In this document: in pieces, positions 8,456 through 16,156 of the stretch
How the letters are laid out: each line of letters begins with the position of its first letter
How positions within the stretch are numbered: position 1 is the stretch's first letter
Assembly (NCBI RefSeq): GCF_011046485.1
Contig: NZ_CP049256.1
Location: 2,542,001 to 2,606,000 of the forward strand
Source of the DNA: Microbacterium sp. 4R-513
Lineage (GTDB): Bacteria > Actinomycetota > Actinomycetes > Actinomycetales > Microbacteriaceae
Reading direction: 5' to 3'
DNA length: 64,000 nucleotides
The notes under the pieces: model-generated
Databases searched by the model: none
What the model was told of the DNA's origin: nothing
The model's input: only the letters and a program-made list of their open reading frames with translations
Translations under genes and position numbers: made by a program

Positions 8456-8798
8456 GAGTTCCTCCGTTGTCGAGGGCCGCTGCGGCCCTGTGGACACCCC
8501 GGTGCTCCGGGTGGTGCGCCGCGAAGCGACGTACAGGGGCTGTTCGAGGCATCCGTCTGAATGGATTGGAAAAAGCTCGGAATCCGTGAAGTTCAGCGTC
8601 TGGGCAATCCGAACGGCGCCGCGAAGCGAATAACCCTCTCGGGAGCGCGCGGACTCGCACGAGGTCGCGGCGGAAGTGGACGGACGGGATGTCCGCCTCG
8701 AGTCGACATCTCGACGGGCGTCGCATTTTACCTGCTCGCTTTTCGGCGAGACAGGCGGCCCGGTCGGCTAGGGCGAAGGGGGTGGCTAGGGCATGCTG
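8456..8798. other. Intergenic region between the fasciclin gene and sigK
   Basis: This 340-nt divergent region should hold both promoters. In the fasciclin 5' leader there is a 7-bp perfect hairpin (AGGGCCG/CGGCCCT, 8473-8489). The stretch at about 8568-8640 is relatively AT-rich for this genome. GGCTAGGGC occurs twice just before sigK (about 8766 and 8785). I could not place an ECF-type -35/-10 pair with confidence. Confidence 0.6.
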
Positions 8799-9395
8799 AT
8801 GGATGTGGTGATCGATGATGTGGACGTCCCGGAGGACGGCTCCGAGCGCATCGACCATGTCGCAGACCTCTTGACCCGCATCGCGGGCGGCGATCAGGCC
8901 GCTTTCGCGCGCCTCTACGACATGCTCGCGTCCCGCGTCTTCGGCCTCATCCTCCGAGTGCTCGTCGACCGCGCACAGAGCGAGGAAGTGCTGCAGGAGG
9001 TCTTCCTCGAGGTGTGGCAATCCGCTGACCGGTTCGCTCCGAACAAGGGTCAGGGGAGGGGATGGGTGCTCACGATTGCGCACAGGCGTGCCGTCGACCG
9101 CGTGCGGTCGGCGCAGGCGAGTGCTGACCGCGACGCGCGCATCGGCTTCCGCGATCTCGACGTCGCACATGACGGAGTCGCCGAACAGGTGGAGCTTCGC
9201 ATCGAGGGGCGGCGGGTCGCGAAGGCCGTCGCGACGCTGCCGGAGGCTCAGCGCGAGGCCATCACACTGGCGTATTTCGGTGGGTACTCTCAGAGCGAGA
9301 TCGCCGCACTGGTCGGCGCCCCACTGGGAACGATAAAGACGAGGATGCGGGACGGCCTGTCCCGCCTGCGCACCGAGATGGGGGTGACATCGTGA
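8799..9395 (+). CDS. sigK: ECF sigma factor, SigK family
   Basis: Region 2 (about residues 25-90) contains RLYDMLASRVFGLI and EVLQEVFLEVWQ. Region 4 (about 135-190) contains LPEAQREAITLAYFGGYSQ and a helix-turn-helix ending in GTIKTRMRDGLSRLR. Length and motifs match group SigK. An ATG also occurs at 8793; I prefer 8799 because TAGGGC ends 6 nt before it, the leaderless spacing common here, but the choice is weak. The stop overlaps the anti-sigma start by 4 bp (GTGA), so the pair is an operon. The likely target is the divergent FAS1 lipoprotein and sigK itself. Confidence 0.92.
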   Translation: MDVVIDDVDVPEDGSERIDHVADLLTRIAGGDQAAFARLYDMLASRVFGLILRVLVDRAQSEEVLQEVFLEVWQSADRFAPNKGQGRGWVLTIAHRRAVDRVRSAQASADRDARIGFRDLDVAHDGVAEQVELRIEGRRVAKAVATLPEAQREAITLAYFGGYSQSEIAALVGAPLGTIKTRMRDGLSRLRTEMGVTS

Positions 9396-10243
9396 ACGTG
9401 CATGAGTTCGCCGAACTGGCGGCAGGGCGCGCGCTGCACGCGCTGTCGCCCGACGACGAGCGGGCCTTCGAGGCGGCGCTCGCCGAGCACCCCGAATGGT
9501 CCACGATCGCCGAGGCGGATGCTGCGACCGCGGCGCGGCTCGCCGAATCCGTCACGCCCGTCGAGCCGCCGCCGGCGCTCCGGGCCGAGCTGCTCGCCCG
9601 TATCGGTGCGACGACCACTGCTGAGGCACCCGCCGCTCCGCCGTCGGGCGAGGCGCCGATCGCCGCCGTGCCTGTCGTCGATGCTCTTCCGGGCCTCGTC
9701 GAGCCGCTGCCCGCGGCCGACGAGCCGCGCCGCAGCATCGAACCGCCGCCGACCACGGAGGCGGTCCAGACGGTGGCCCGCCGCAACTGGACGCGGGGGC
9801 TGCTCGCGCTCGCGGCATCCTTCGTCCTCCTCATCGCGCTCGGCACGACCGCCGTCGTCATCGGCGATCGCCTGCGGGAGCCCGCCTCGGTCGCCGCGCT
9901 CAATCAGATCCAGGACGCTCCGGACGCCCAGGTCGCGACGGTCGAGGTCGAGGGCGGAGGCACCGCGACGGCGCACTGGGCGGAGTCGATCGGCAAGGCC
10001 GTGCTCGTCACCGACGGCGTGGCCGAGCCGGCTTCCGGAAAGACGTACGAGCTGTGGTTCGTGCGGGGCGACACCCCTGTGCCCGCCGGCGTCTTCGATC
10101 CGGACGACACCGGGCAGGCGACAGCGGTGCTCGACGAGACGATGCAGGCGGGCGACGTCATCGCCGTCACGGTCGAGGACCGCGGTGGATCGAAGACGGG
10201 CCAGCCGACGTCCGACCCGATCTTCACCATCCCCACGGCCTGA
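9392..10243 (+). CDS. rskA: Anti-sigma-K factor
   Basis: The N-terminal cytosolic domain (about 1-75, starting NVHEFAELAAGRALHALSP) matches the sigma-binding region of RskA proteins. A Pro/Ala-rich linker comes next, then one TM helix (about 135-158) and an extracytoplasmic domain (about 170-283) of the RskA type, including GKTYELWFV. RskA binds SigK at the membrane and releases it after regulated intramembrane proteolysis. It begins at GTG, overlapping the sigK stop. The linker between the sigma-binding domain and TM is long (about 60 residues). Confidence 0.92.
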   Translation: MNVHEFAELAAGRALHALSPDDERAFEAALAEHPEWSTIAEADAATAARLAESVTPVEPPPALRAELLARIGATTTAEAPAAPPSGEAPIAAVPVVDALPGLVEPLPAADEPRRSIEPPPTTEAVQTVARRNWTRGLLALAASFVLLIALGTTAVVIGDRLREPASVAALNQIQDAPDAQVATVEVEGGGTATAHWAESIGKAVLVTDGVAEPASGKTYELWFVRGDTPVPAGVFDPDDTGQATAVLDETMQAGDVIAVTVEDRGGSKTGQPTSDPIFTIPTA

Positions 10244-10276
10244 CCGGGCGGGGGCGGATCCCGGTAGCCTCGGTTC

Positions 10277-10690
10277 GTGGCATCCGTTCGCTCCGAGCAG
10301 ACTCCGCAGACCCTCGTGCACCTTCGCCGCGCCCGCGATCTCATGGACCGCGACTACGCCGACCCGCTCGACGTCCCGACGATGGCCGCGAAGGCCCTCA
10401 TGTCGCCCGCGCACTTCTCGCGCGAGTTCAAGGCCGCCTACGGTGAGACGCCCTACGCGTACCTCATGACCCGGCGCATCGAGCGCGCGATGGCCCTGCT
10501 GCGGGCGGGCGCGTCGGTGACGGATGCCTGCACCGCCGTGGGTGCCACGTCGCTGGGCTCGTTCAGCTCGACGTTCACCGAGATCGTCGGCGAGACCCCG
10601 AGCGCGTACCGCGCGCGGCCGCACGAGGCCGCCGAGGCGATGCCGCTGTGCATCGCGAGGGTGCTGACGCGGCCGACGCGGTACGTCTGA
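10277..10690 (+). CDS. AraC-family transcriptional regulator (short, DNA-binding domain only)
   Basis: The 137-residue protein consists mostly of one AraC/XylS double helix-turn-helix domain (about 15-112). This includes LSPAHFSREFK-type and SLGSFSSTFTEIVGETPSAYR segments. There is no separate ligand-binding domain; a C-terminal tail of about 25 residues follows. It starts with GTG; TAGCCT (10265-10270) lies 6 nt upstream. The next gene encodes a VOC-family protein. Short AraC regulators next to glyoxalase-like genes recur in Actinobacteria, so it probably controls that neighbour. Confidence 0.9.
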   Translation: MASVRSEQTPQTLVHLRRARDLMDRDYADPLDVPTMAAKALMSPAHFSREFKAAYGETPYAYLMTRRIERAMALLRAGASVTDACTAVGATSLGSFSSTFTEIVGETPSAYRARPHEAAEAMPLCIARVLTRPTRYV

Positions 10691-10767
10691 CCGGGGTCCG
10701 CAGACCGCTCGCCGATCGAGCAGGATCGGAGAAGCCCCGCGACGGACGCTGGCCTAGCGTGGCAGCC

Positions 10768-11175
10768 ATGACCGACATCACACTCGCCTACAGCCCCATC
10801 ACCGTCGACGACGTCGAAGCGGCGATCCCCTTCTACCGCGACGGCCTCGGCCTCGAGGTCGTGAACGACGTCTCGTACGACGGACACCGCTGGGTCAGCT
10901 TCGGCTTCCCCGGCCAGCCCGGCCTCTCGCTGGTGGTCTCGGACCCCACGGCCGGTCGCTCGCCCGAGGACGGCGACGCGCTTCAGCGCCTCGTGCTCAA
11001 GGGCTCGGGCCCCGGGCCCTACGTCTTCGCGACGGGCGACCTCGACGCGACCTTCGAGCGTCTGCGCGCCTTCGGCGCGGAGGTGCTCCAGGAGCCCATC
11101 GACCAGGGCTGGGGGGCTCGGGATGCCGCGTTCCGCGACCCTTCCGGAAACCACATCCGCATCAACCAGGCCTGA
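10768..11175 (+). CDS. VOC-superfamily (glyoxalase/bleomycin-resistance-like) protein
   Basis: The 135-residue protein has two beta-alpha-beta-beta-beta modules typical of the vicinal oxygen chelate fold. The N-terminal module has VDDVEAAIPFYRDGLGLEV, and the C-terminal one ends RDAAFRDPSGNHIRINQ. The FRDPSGN motif is characteristic. Members include glyoxalases, dioxygenases and antibiotic-binding proteins; which applies here is unknown. ATG 10768 is preceded by TAGCGT at 10755-10760 with 7 nt between, so the transcript is likely leaderless and independent of the AraC gene 78 bp upstream. Confidence 0.9.
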   Translation: MTDITLAYSPITVDDVEAAIPFYRDGLGLEVVNDVSYDGHRWVSFGFPGQPGLSLVVSDPTAGRSPEDGDALQRLVLKGSGPGPYVFATGDLDATFERLRAFGAEVLQEPIDQGWGARDAAFRDPSGNHIRINQA

Positions 11176-11276
11176 CGGCGGGGGCTCCGGACGAGGCCGC
11201 CACGATGTGCCTCCCATGGATGGTGCCCGCGCGCGACGAGGCGCTCGCCCTCGTCGCCGCGGGTAGCCTAGAGCGG

Positions 11277-11915
11277 GTGAGCGACGGATCGAGGGACTAC
11301 CACAAGCCGGTGCGACGCCCCGCGGAGCTCTTCGATCGCCTGTTCTCGGCCGAGGACCCGGCCGAGGTCTCGCGCGTCGCGCACTCGACCGCGCAGGCCC
11401 TCCTGTCGCGTGTCCGCGAGGATCGCGACGGCGAGGTGATCGACCGCCTCGTCGCCTTCACCTCCGAGCACGGCATCGACGACATCGCCGAGCTGTGGTC
11501 GCGGTCGCCCGCCAAGACGTTGCCCGGCGCGCTGTGGCGGCTGTACCTGCTTCAGCTCATGATCCACGACGACCCGCAGACGGCGGCGCTCCTCTACGAG
11601 CGGGGAAGGACCGAGCTCCACTCGGCCGATGCCGTCGTCGCCGGTGCTCCCGTTCCGGCGGGGCCCGACGAGCTCGTGACGCTCATCGACACGATCCTCC
11701 GCGGGCTGTTCGAGGGCGACTTCGCCGTCGCGCTCGACCGCGCCGCAGCGTTCTGCCGGGTGCAGGCGTCGGGTGCGACGCATCTCGCCGACGACTACGA
11801 GGCCACCGAGCCCGAGCGGGCGTCCGCGTTCACGACGCGCGCGCTGCGCCTCTCCGACTACGCGAGCGATCTCGCGGCGTGCGCCGCGCTGTGGCGCCGG
11901 GATGCCTTGACCTGA
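11277..11915 (+). CDS. Conserved actinobacterial protein of unknown function
   Basis: A predicted soluble, alpha-helical, acidic protein of 212 residues with no TM segment. The N-terminus reads SDGSRDYHKPVRRPAELFDR. It has an LPGALWRLYLL segment and an Asp/Glu-rich helical body. From memory, similar proteins are common in Microbacteriaceae and have sometimes been mislabelled as RNA polymerase subunit beta; nothing in this sequence supports that label. I chose GTG 11277 over ATG 11205 because TAGCCT (11264-11269) lies 7 nt before it and the conserved region begins right after. Function unknown. Confidence 0.8.
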   Translation: MSDGSRDYHKPVRRPAELFDRLFSAEDPAEVSRVAHSTAQALLSRVREDRDGEVIDRLVAFTSEHGIDDIAELWSRSPAKTLPGALWRLYLLQLMIHDDPQTAALLYERGRTELHSADAVVAGAPVPAGPDELVTLIDTILRGLFEGDFAVALDRAAAFCRVQASGATHLADDYEATEPERASAFTTRALRLSDYASDLAACAALWRRDALT

Positions 11916-12221
11916 GTGGCTGGCGGGGCTGTAGGCCGTCGACCCGCGTGGGCCGGCGCGGCTGAGGCCGGGGCCCTGAGTGGGCCGGCGCGGCTGAGGC
12001 CGGGGCCCTGAGTGGGCCGGCGCGGCTGAGGCCGTTGCCGGGGGCCGGTGCCCACCTCGGCGCGGAACGGTGAGCGGGCATGAAAGTGCCGGGCCGCAGA
12101 ACGCCTCTCGGCGCAAGGCCGCTCGCGGCGGCAGAAGATGGAGCCCGGGGTTACTGCGGCCCGGCCATCACAGTCTAACCGAGCGCACGGGGCGGGTATT
12201 CCCGCCGCGTAGGCTCGATGC
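11916..12221. other. Gene-free stretch with tandem repeats and G/C-rich hairpins
   Basis: The 306-nt gap before pabC holds the 32-bp tandem repeat described separately, then GC-rich sequence with several short inverted repeats. A TAGGCT -10-like hexamer at 12210-12215 lies 6 nt before the pabC ATG. I see no credible coding region here. Confidence 0.7.
11948..12034. repeat. 32-bp tandem repeat, 2.7 copies
   Basis: Copies are at 11948-11979, 11980-12011 and a partial copy at 12012-12034; the two full copies are identical. Each starts GTGGGCCGGCGCGGCTGAGG and can form short G/C hairpins. It lies 32 nt after the stop of the preceding gene and so could act in transcript 3'-end formation. Recent slippage expansion explains the identity. 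Confidence 0.9.
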
Positions 12222-13109
12222 ATGGCTTGGCGCTACGCCCTCATGATCGACCCCGCGGCATCCGACGACTCCCGCTCGGACTTCTCGGACACCTTCACCG
12301 TCGTCGACCCGACGACTCCCGCTCTCAGCGTCGGCGAGCTCAGCACTCAGCGTGGCGACGGCATCTTCGAGTCGATCGGCGTCGTCGACGGCCACGCGCA
12401 GGAGGTCGGCCCCCACCTCGACCGTCTCGCGCACTCCGCCGAACTCTGCGACCTCCCCGCCCCGAACCGCGAGCAGTGGCGGCAGGCGATCGTCCGGGCG
12501 GCGGCCGAGAGCCCCGAGTCCGGCGAGGGGGTCATCAAGCTCATCCTCAGTCGAGGGGTCGAGCACGGCCCGGCGCCGACCGCCTGGGTCACCGCCGCGC
12601 AGGCGCCGGACAATTCGGCGGCGCGGACGCGAGGCATCCGTGTCGTCACCCTCGATCGCGGGTACGACAGCGGTGCGCCCGCCCGCGCCCCGTGGCTGCT
12701 GCTCGGGGCCAAGACCCTCTCGTACGCCGTGAACATGGCGGCGATCCGCGAGGCGAAGCGCCGGGGGGCGGATGACGCGATCTTCGTGTCGAGCGACGGG
12801 CTCGTGCTCGAGGCGCCCACCGCCTCGGTCGTGCTGCGCTTCGGCGACCGGTTCGTGACGCCCGAGCCCACGGGCGCGATCCTGCACGGCACGACGCAGA
12901 TCAGCCTGTTCGATCACCTGAAGGACGAGGGGCACGAGGTCGCGTACGAGCGGGTTCCGGTCTCCGACCTGCCGAAGGCCGACGCGGCGTGGCTGCTCTC
13001 GAGCGTCCGCCTCGCCGCCCCGATCACGGCGGTCGACGGCGTCGAGATTCCCGTCGACGCCGACCTGACGGCATCCATCAACCGCTACCTGCTGAGCCCC
13101 CGCGACTGA
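12222..13109 (+). CDS. pabC: Aminodeoxychorismate lyase / class IV aminotransferase
   Basis: This is a PLP-dependent fold-type IV enzyme of 295 residues. The GDGIFESIGV motif near residues 45-55 and the PLP-binding lysine K164 in GAKTLSYAVNMAA are clear. The VFVSSDGLVLEAPTASV-like segment (about 187-205) forms the cofactor and substrate site. PabC converts 4-amino-4-deoxychorismate to p-aminobenzoate plus pyruvate for folate synthesis. Branched-chain and D-amino acid aminotransferases are close relatives. The start is supported by TAGGCT 6 nt upstream. No pabA/pabB is adjacent, so the assignment rests on family features. Confidence 0.87.
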   Translation: MAWRYALMIDPAASDDSRSDFSDTFTVVDPTTPALSVGELSTQRGDGIFESIGVVDGHAQEVGPHLDRLAHSAELCDLPAPNREQWRQAIVRAAAESPESGEGVIKLILSRGVEHGPAPTAWVTAAQAPDNSAARTRGIRVVTLDRGYDSGAPARAPWLLLGAKTLSYAVNMAAIREAKRRGADDAIFVSSDGLVLEAPTASVVLRFGDRFVTPEPTGAILHGTTQISLFDHLKDEGHEVAYERVPVSDLPKADAAWLLSSVRLAAPITAVDGVEIPVDADLTASINRYLLSPRD

Positions 13110-13156
13110 CTCGCCGCCGGGCCCTGCGCCCCCGCACAGCGGCGGCTGTGATCGAG

Positions 13157-13217
13157 GACACGCCGCAGGCTGGGAGCCAATTCGGGCGTGTCGCCGAATC
13201 CGCCCGCCACTGTGCAG
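13157..13217. repeat. Interspersed inverted-repeat element, copy 1
   Basis: GACACGCC (13157-13164) and GGCGTGTC (13185-13192) form an 8-bp inverted repeat. It is followed by CGCCGAAT and, after a short spacer, TGTGCAG. The same module recurs at 14171-14231, on the other side of the DUF559 gene. Here it lies between two convergent stop codons and may also act as a terminator. Confidence 0.75.
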
Positions 13218-13223
13218 TGAGTG

Positions 13224-14036
13224 TCACCCGAATCGCTCCACGTGGTTCAGGATGGCGAGCTCGACCGTCTCCCAGTCGTGGACGACGAGGGCGTAGTCGA
13301 ACCGAAGCGTCACATAACCCCACGCCGCGGCGTTCGCATCGCGCACCAGGTCGTTGTGTCGCCGCTCCGCCCCGGCGTGGTTTCCACGGCCATCCACCTC
13401 GACGATCACCCGTTCCCCGATGAGGAAGTCGACGCGCCCGACTGACACGATTGAGACCTGCGCTCTGATCGAGAGGCCATGTCTGCGCAGCCGCCAACGG
13501 AGAAGGGACTCCAGGCCGCTGTCCGCGTCCGGTCGCGCGAAATCGATGGCGTCTCGGCCGGCGTCGTTGGTCTTCTGCCGCAGCCACGCTATCCCGGCCG
13601 GAGTGATGAGTCCGCGGTTGAGCGCAGACTCCAAGGCGACGAAGAACTCTTCGATGCCACGGCACGAGAGGATCTGTCGCAGGATGCGCGGCACAGACGG
13701 CATCTGGAAGGAAGGGAAGCCGGATGCCTCGTCGCGGTGCGCGACACATGAGCACCCGTCGTGCGCGTGAGAACGATTGCTCGCGAGCCACACGTGGACG
13801 GAGGGACTCCCGTCGAGCAGCCACAGGCCGAGATGCCGCGCCGCACTCACACACGCGAGTGAGCCACCGTGGAGGGCGGCCGCGCGGACGTCCGCACAGG
13901 AGTCGGCGAACGCGTACACGCCGCGGCGCAGGCGGACGAGGCATCCGTCCCGGACAGCCGCATCGAGGTCGCCTCGCGACGTCCCGCCCGCCCGCGACTC
14001 TCGATACCCCACGATCGGCGAGGGCGTTGAACACAC
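13224..14036 (-). CDS. DUF559-domain protein (Vsr-like endonuclease fold, AbiEi-like N-terminus)
   Basis: The N-terminal third (about 15-45) looks like the winged-helix of AbiEi-type antitoxins (SRGDLDAAVRDGCLVRLRRGVYA). The C-terminal part (about 185-240) is a DUF559 domain related to very-short-patch-repair endonucleases. It contains GLESLLRWRLRRHGL, then VGRVDFLIGERVIVEVDG with the catalytic-type Asp and Glu, then NHAGAERRHNDLVRDA. The usual DUF559 active-site residues are present. Such genes are common singletons in Actinobacteria, and neither toxin, defence nor repair activity is proven. It has slightly lower GC in places than its neighbours and is bracketed by two copies of a repeat element. 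Confidence 0.85.
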   Translation of the reverse strand: MCSTPSPIVGYRESRAGGTSRGDLDAAVRDGCLVRLRRGVYAFADSCADVRAAALHGGSLACVSAARHLGLWLLDGSPSVHVWLASNRSHAHDGCSCVAHRDEASGFPSFQMPSVPRILRQILSCRGIEEFFVALESALNRGLITPAGIAWLRQKTNDAGRDAIDFARPDADSGLESLLRWRLRRHGLSIRAQVSIVSVGRVDFLIGERVIVEVDGRGNHAGAERRHNDLVRDANAAAWGYVTLRFDYALVVHDWETVELAILNHVERFG

Positions 14037-14170
14037 GAATGCCAGCCTCGCGAGCGGCCTCCCGCCGGTCGGGCGGATTGAGGAGCCGGTGGAGGAATGG
14101 GCGCGAGCCGGCGCCTGGGGTGGAGCCGGCGGGTCGAACGCATGACCGCACAGCGGCTGGTCGAAATGCT

Positions 14171-14231
14171 GACACGCCGGTGACGGATGCCTCGTCCCGG
14201 CGTGTCGCCGAATTAATCCGCCGTTGTGCAG
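14171..14231. repeat. Interspersed inverted-repeat element, copy 2
   Basis: A perfect 10-bp inverted repeat (GACACGCCGG at 14171-14180, CCGGCGTGTC at 14198-14207) has a 17-nt loop containing GGATGCC. It is followed by GCCGAATTAATCCGCCGTTG and TGTGCAG, matching copy 1 at 13157-13217. It lies between the DUF559 start and the pstB stop. Confidence 0.8.
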
Positions 14232-14250
14232 CCCAACGACGGGGGAGGGG

Positions 14251-15030
14251 CTACCCGAAGCGGCCCGAGACGTAGTCCTCGGTCGCCTGCACGGTCGGGG
14301 TGGTGAAGATCGAGGTGGTGTCGCTGTACTCGATGAGCTTGCCGGGCTTGCCCGTGCCGGCGATGTTGAAGAACGCCGTCTTGTCCGAGACCCGCGAGGC
14401 CTGCTGCATGTTGTGCGTCACGATGACGACCGTGTACTCGTTCTTCAGCTCCTCGATGAGCTCCTCGATCGCGTAGGTCGAGATCGGGTCGAGGGCCGAG
14501 CACGGCTCGTCCATCAGGAGCACCTCCGGCGCCACGGCGATCGCGCGGGCGATGCACAGACGCTGCTGCTGGCCGCCGGAGAGGCTCGAGCCGGGCTTGT
14601 CGAGGCGGTCCTTGACCTCGTTCCACAGGTTCGCGCCGCGCAGCGACTTCTCGACGAGGGCGTCGGCGTCGGAGCGCGAGATGCGCTTGTTGTTCAGCTT
14701 GACACCCGCGAGCACGTTCTCCTTGATCGACATCGTGGGGAACGGGTTCGGCCGCTGGAACACCATGCCGACCTGGCGGCGCACGAGCACGGGGTCGACG
14801 CCGGGGCCGTAGAGGTTGTCCCCGTCGAGGAGCACCTCGCCCTCGACGCGGGCGTTCGGAATGACCTCGTGCATGCGGTTGAGCGTGCGGAGGAAGGTCG
14901 ACTTGCCGCAGCCCGACGGGCCGATGAAGGCCGTGACGCTGCGGGGCTCGATGGAGAGCGAGACCCCCTCGACGGCCAGGAAGTCGCCGTAGTAGACGTT
15001 GAGGTCGTTGACTTCGATGCTCTTGGACAA
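14251..15030 (-). CDS. pstB: Phosphate ABC transporter ATP-binding protein
   Basis: The ATPase powers high-affinity phosphate import through PstCA. Walker [10 protein letters not shown] is at 37-45, the Q-loop at MVFQRPNPF, and the ABC signature LSGGQQQR near residue 150. Walker B is [13 protein letters not shown] and the switch His lies in IVTHNMQQA. The FQRPNPFP and DEPCSALDP wording is diagnostic for PstB. At 259 residues it has normal length. It is the last gene of pstSCAB, 25 bp after pstA. Confidence 0.97.
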   Translation of the reverse strand: MSKSIEVNDLNVYYGDFLAVEGVSLSIEPRSVTAFIGPSGCGKSTFLRTLNRMHEVIPNARVEGEVLLDGDNLYGPGVDPVLVRRQVGMVFQRPNPFPTMSIKENVLAGVKLNNKRISRSDADALVEKSLRGANLWNEVKDRLDKPGSSLSGGQQQRLCIARAIAVAPEVLLMDEPCSALDPISTYAIEELIEELKNEYTVVIVTHNMQQASRVSDKTAFFNIAGTGKPGKLIEYSDTTSIFTTPTVQATEDYVSGRFG

Positions 15031-15055
15031 GGCTCAGATCTTTCGGGTTGGAGGG

Positions 15056-16156
15056 TCAGCGACCGGTCTTGGGGGAGAACACCTTCGCCACGACGCGGGC
15101 GATGAGGTTCAGCAGCATGACGATGAGGATGAGCGTGAGCGCGGCGGCCCAGGCGCGGTCGGTGTAGGCCTCGGGCGGGATGCCCTGATTGGCGTACTCG
15201 GTATAGGTGAAGACGGGCAGTGTCTGCATGCGGCCGCTGAACAGGTCGTAGTTCATGCTGTTCGTGAAGCCCGCCGTGATGAGCAGCGGCGCCGTCTCGC
15301 CGATGACGCGCGAGATCGAGAGCATGATGCCCGTCGTGATGCCGGCGATCGACGTCGGGAGCACGACCTTGACGATCGTCCGCCACTTCGGCACGCCGAG
15401 CGCGTAAGACGCCTCGCGCAGCTCATTGGGGACGAGACGCAGCATCTCCTCGGTCGAGCGCACGACGACGGGGATCATCAGCACCGACAGCGCGATCGAC
15501 CCCATGAAGCCCATGCGGATGCCGGGGCCGAGGAAGAGGGCGAACAGGGCGTACGCGAACAGGCCCGCGACGATCGAGGGGATGCCGGTCATCACGTCGA
15601 CGAGGAAGGTGATGCCGCGACCCAGCCGCTTCCCCTCGCCGTACTCCACGAGGTAGATCGCCGCCATCAGCCCGATCGGGATCGAGATGAGCGCCGCCAT
15701 GCCGGTGATGAGCACGGTTCCGACGATCGCGTGCAGGACGCCGCCGCCCTCGCCGACGACGTTGCGCATGGACGACGAGAAGAACTCCGCGTCGAAGCGG
15801 TTGATGCCGTTGACCACCACCGTGACGGCCACCGACACGAGCGGCACCATCGCGATGAGGAACGCGGATGCCACGACCCCGGTCACCAGGCGGTCGACGG
15901 CCTTGCGGCGGCTCTCGATGATGGCCGAGAGCGTGAAGATCATGACGAGATAGAGGATCGCGCTCGTGATGAGCCAGCCGGCGACGTTGAGCGACTCGCC
16001 CGAGCCCGTCGCGAGCACGCCGAACACGGCGAGCATCGCGAAGAGGGCGCCGGCGAGGAGTGCCCACGGCGACCAGCGGGGGAGCCGTCCGGTCGTCAGG
16101 GTGGACCGCCGAGGGACGGTCCGCTGCTCCTGCGGAGGCGTAGCGGTGATGGTCAT
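15056..16156 (-). CDS. pstA: Phosphate ABC transporter permease PstA
   Basis: The 366-residue membrane protein has an extended N-terminal part with three hydrophobic segments (about 30-90). The standard PstA permease domain with six TM helices follows. The EAA-type coupling loop reads NELREASYALGVPKWRTI. The C-terminal helix ends in VAKVFSPKTGR. It is somewhat longer than typical PstA because of the N-terminal TM extension. The start ATG overlaps the pstC stop by 1 bp (TGATG), consistent with translational coupling. Confidence 0.95.
   Translation of the reverse strand: MTITATPPQEQRTVPRRSTLTTGRLPRWSPWALLAGALFAMLAVFGVLATGSGESLNVAGWLITSAILYLVMIFTLSAIIESRRKAVDRLVTGVVASAFLIAMVPLVSVAVTVVVNGINRFDAEFFSSSMRNVVGEGGGVLHAIVGTVLITGMAALISIPIGLMAAIYLVEYGEGKRLGRGITFLVDVMTGIPSIVAGLFAYALFALFLGPGIRMGFMGSIALSVLMIPVVVRSTEEMLRLVPNELREASYALGVPKWRTIVKVVLPTSIAGITTGIMLSISRVIGETAPLLITAGFTNSMNYDLFSGRMQTLPVFTYTEYANQGIPPEAYTDRAWAAALTLILIVMLLNLIARVVAKVFSPKTGR

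Noticed and set aside
8456-8798. Defined SigK promoter sequences
   Set aside because: Several GC-rich candidates exist, but none gives a convincing shared -35/-10 pair for both divergent genes.
13224-14036. A toxin-antitoxin pair around the AbiEi-like N-terminus
   Set aside because: No second gene of AbiEii type is adjacent; the gene stands alone between repeats.
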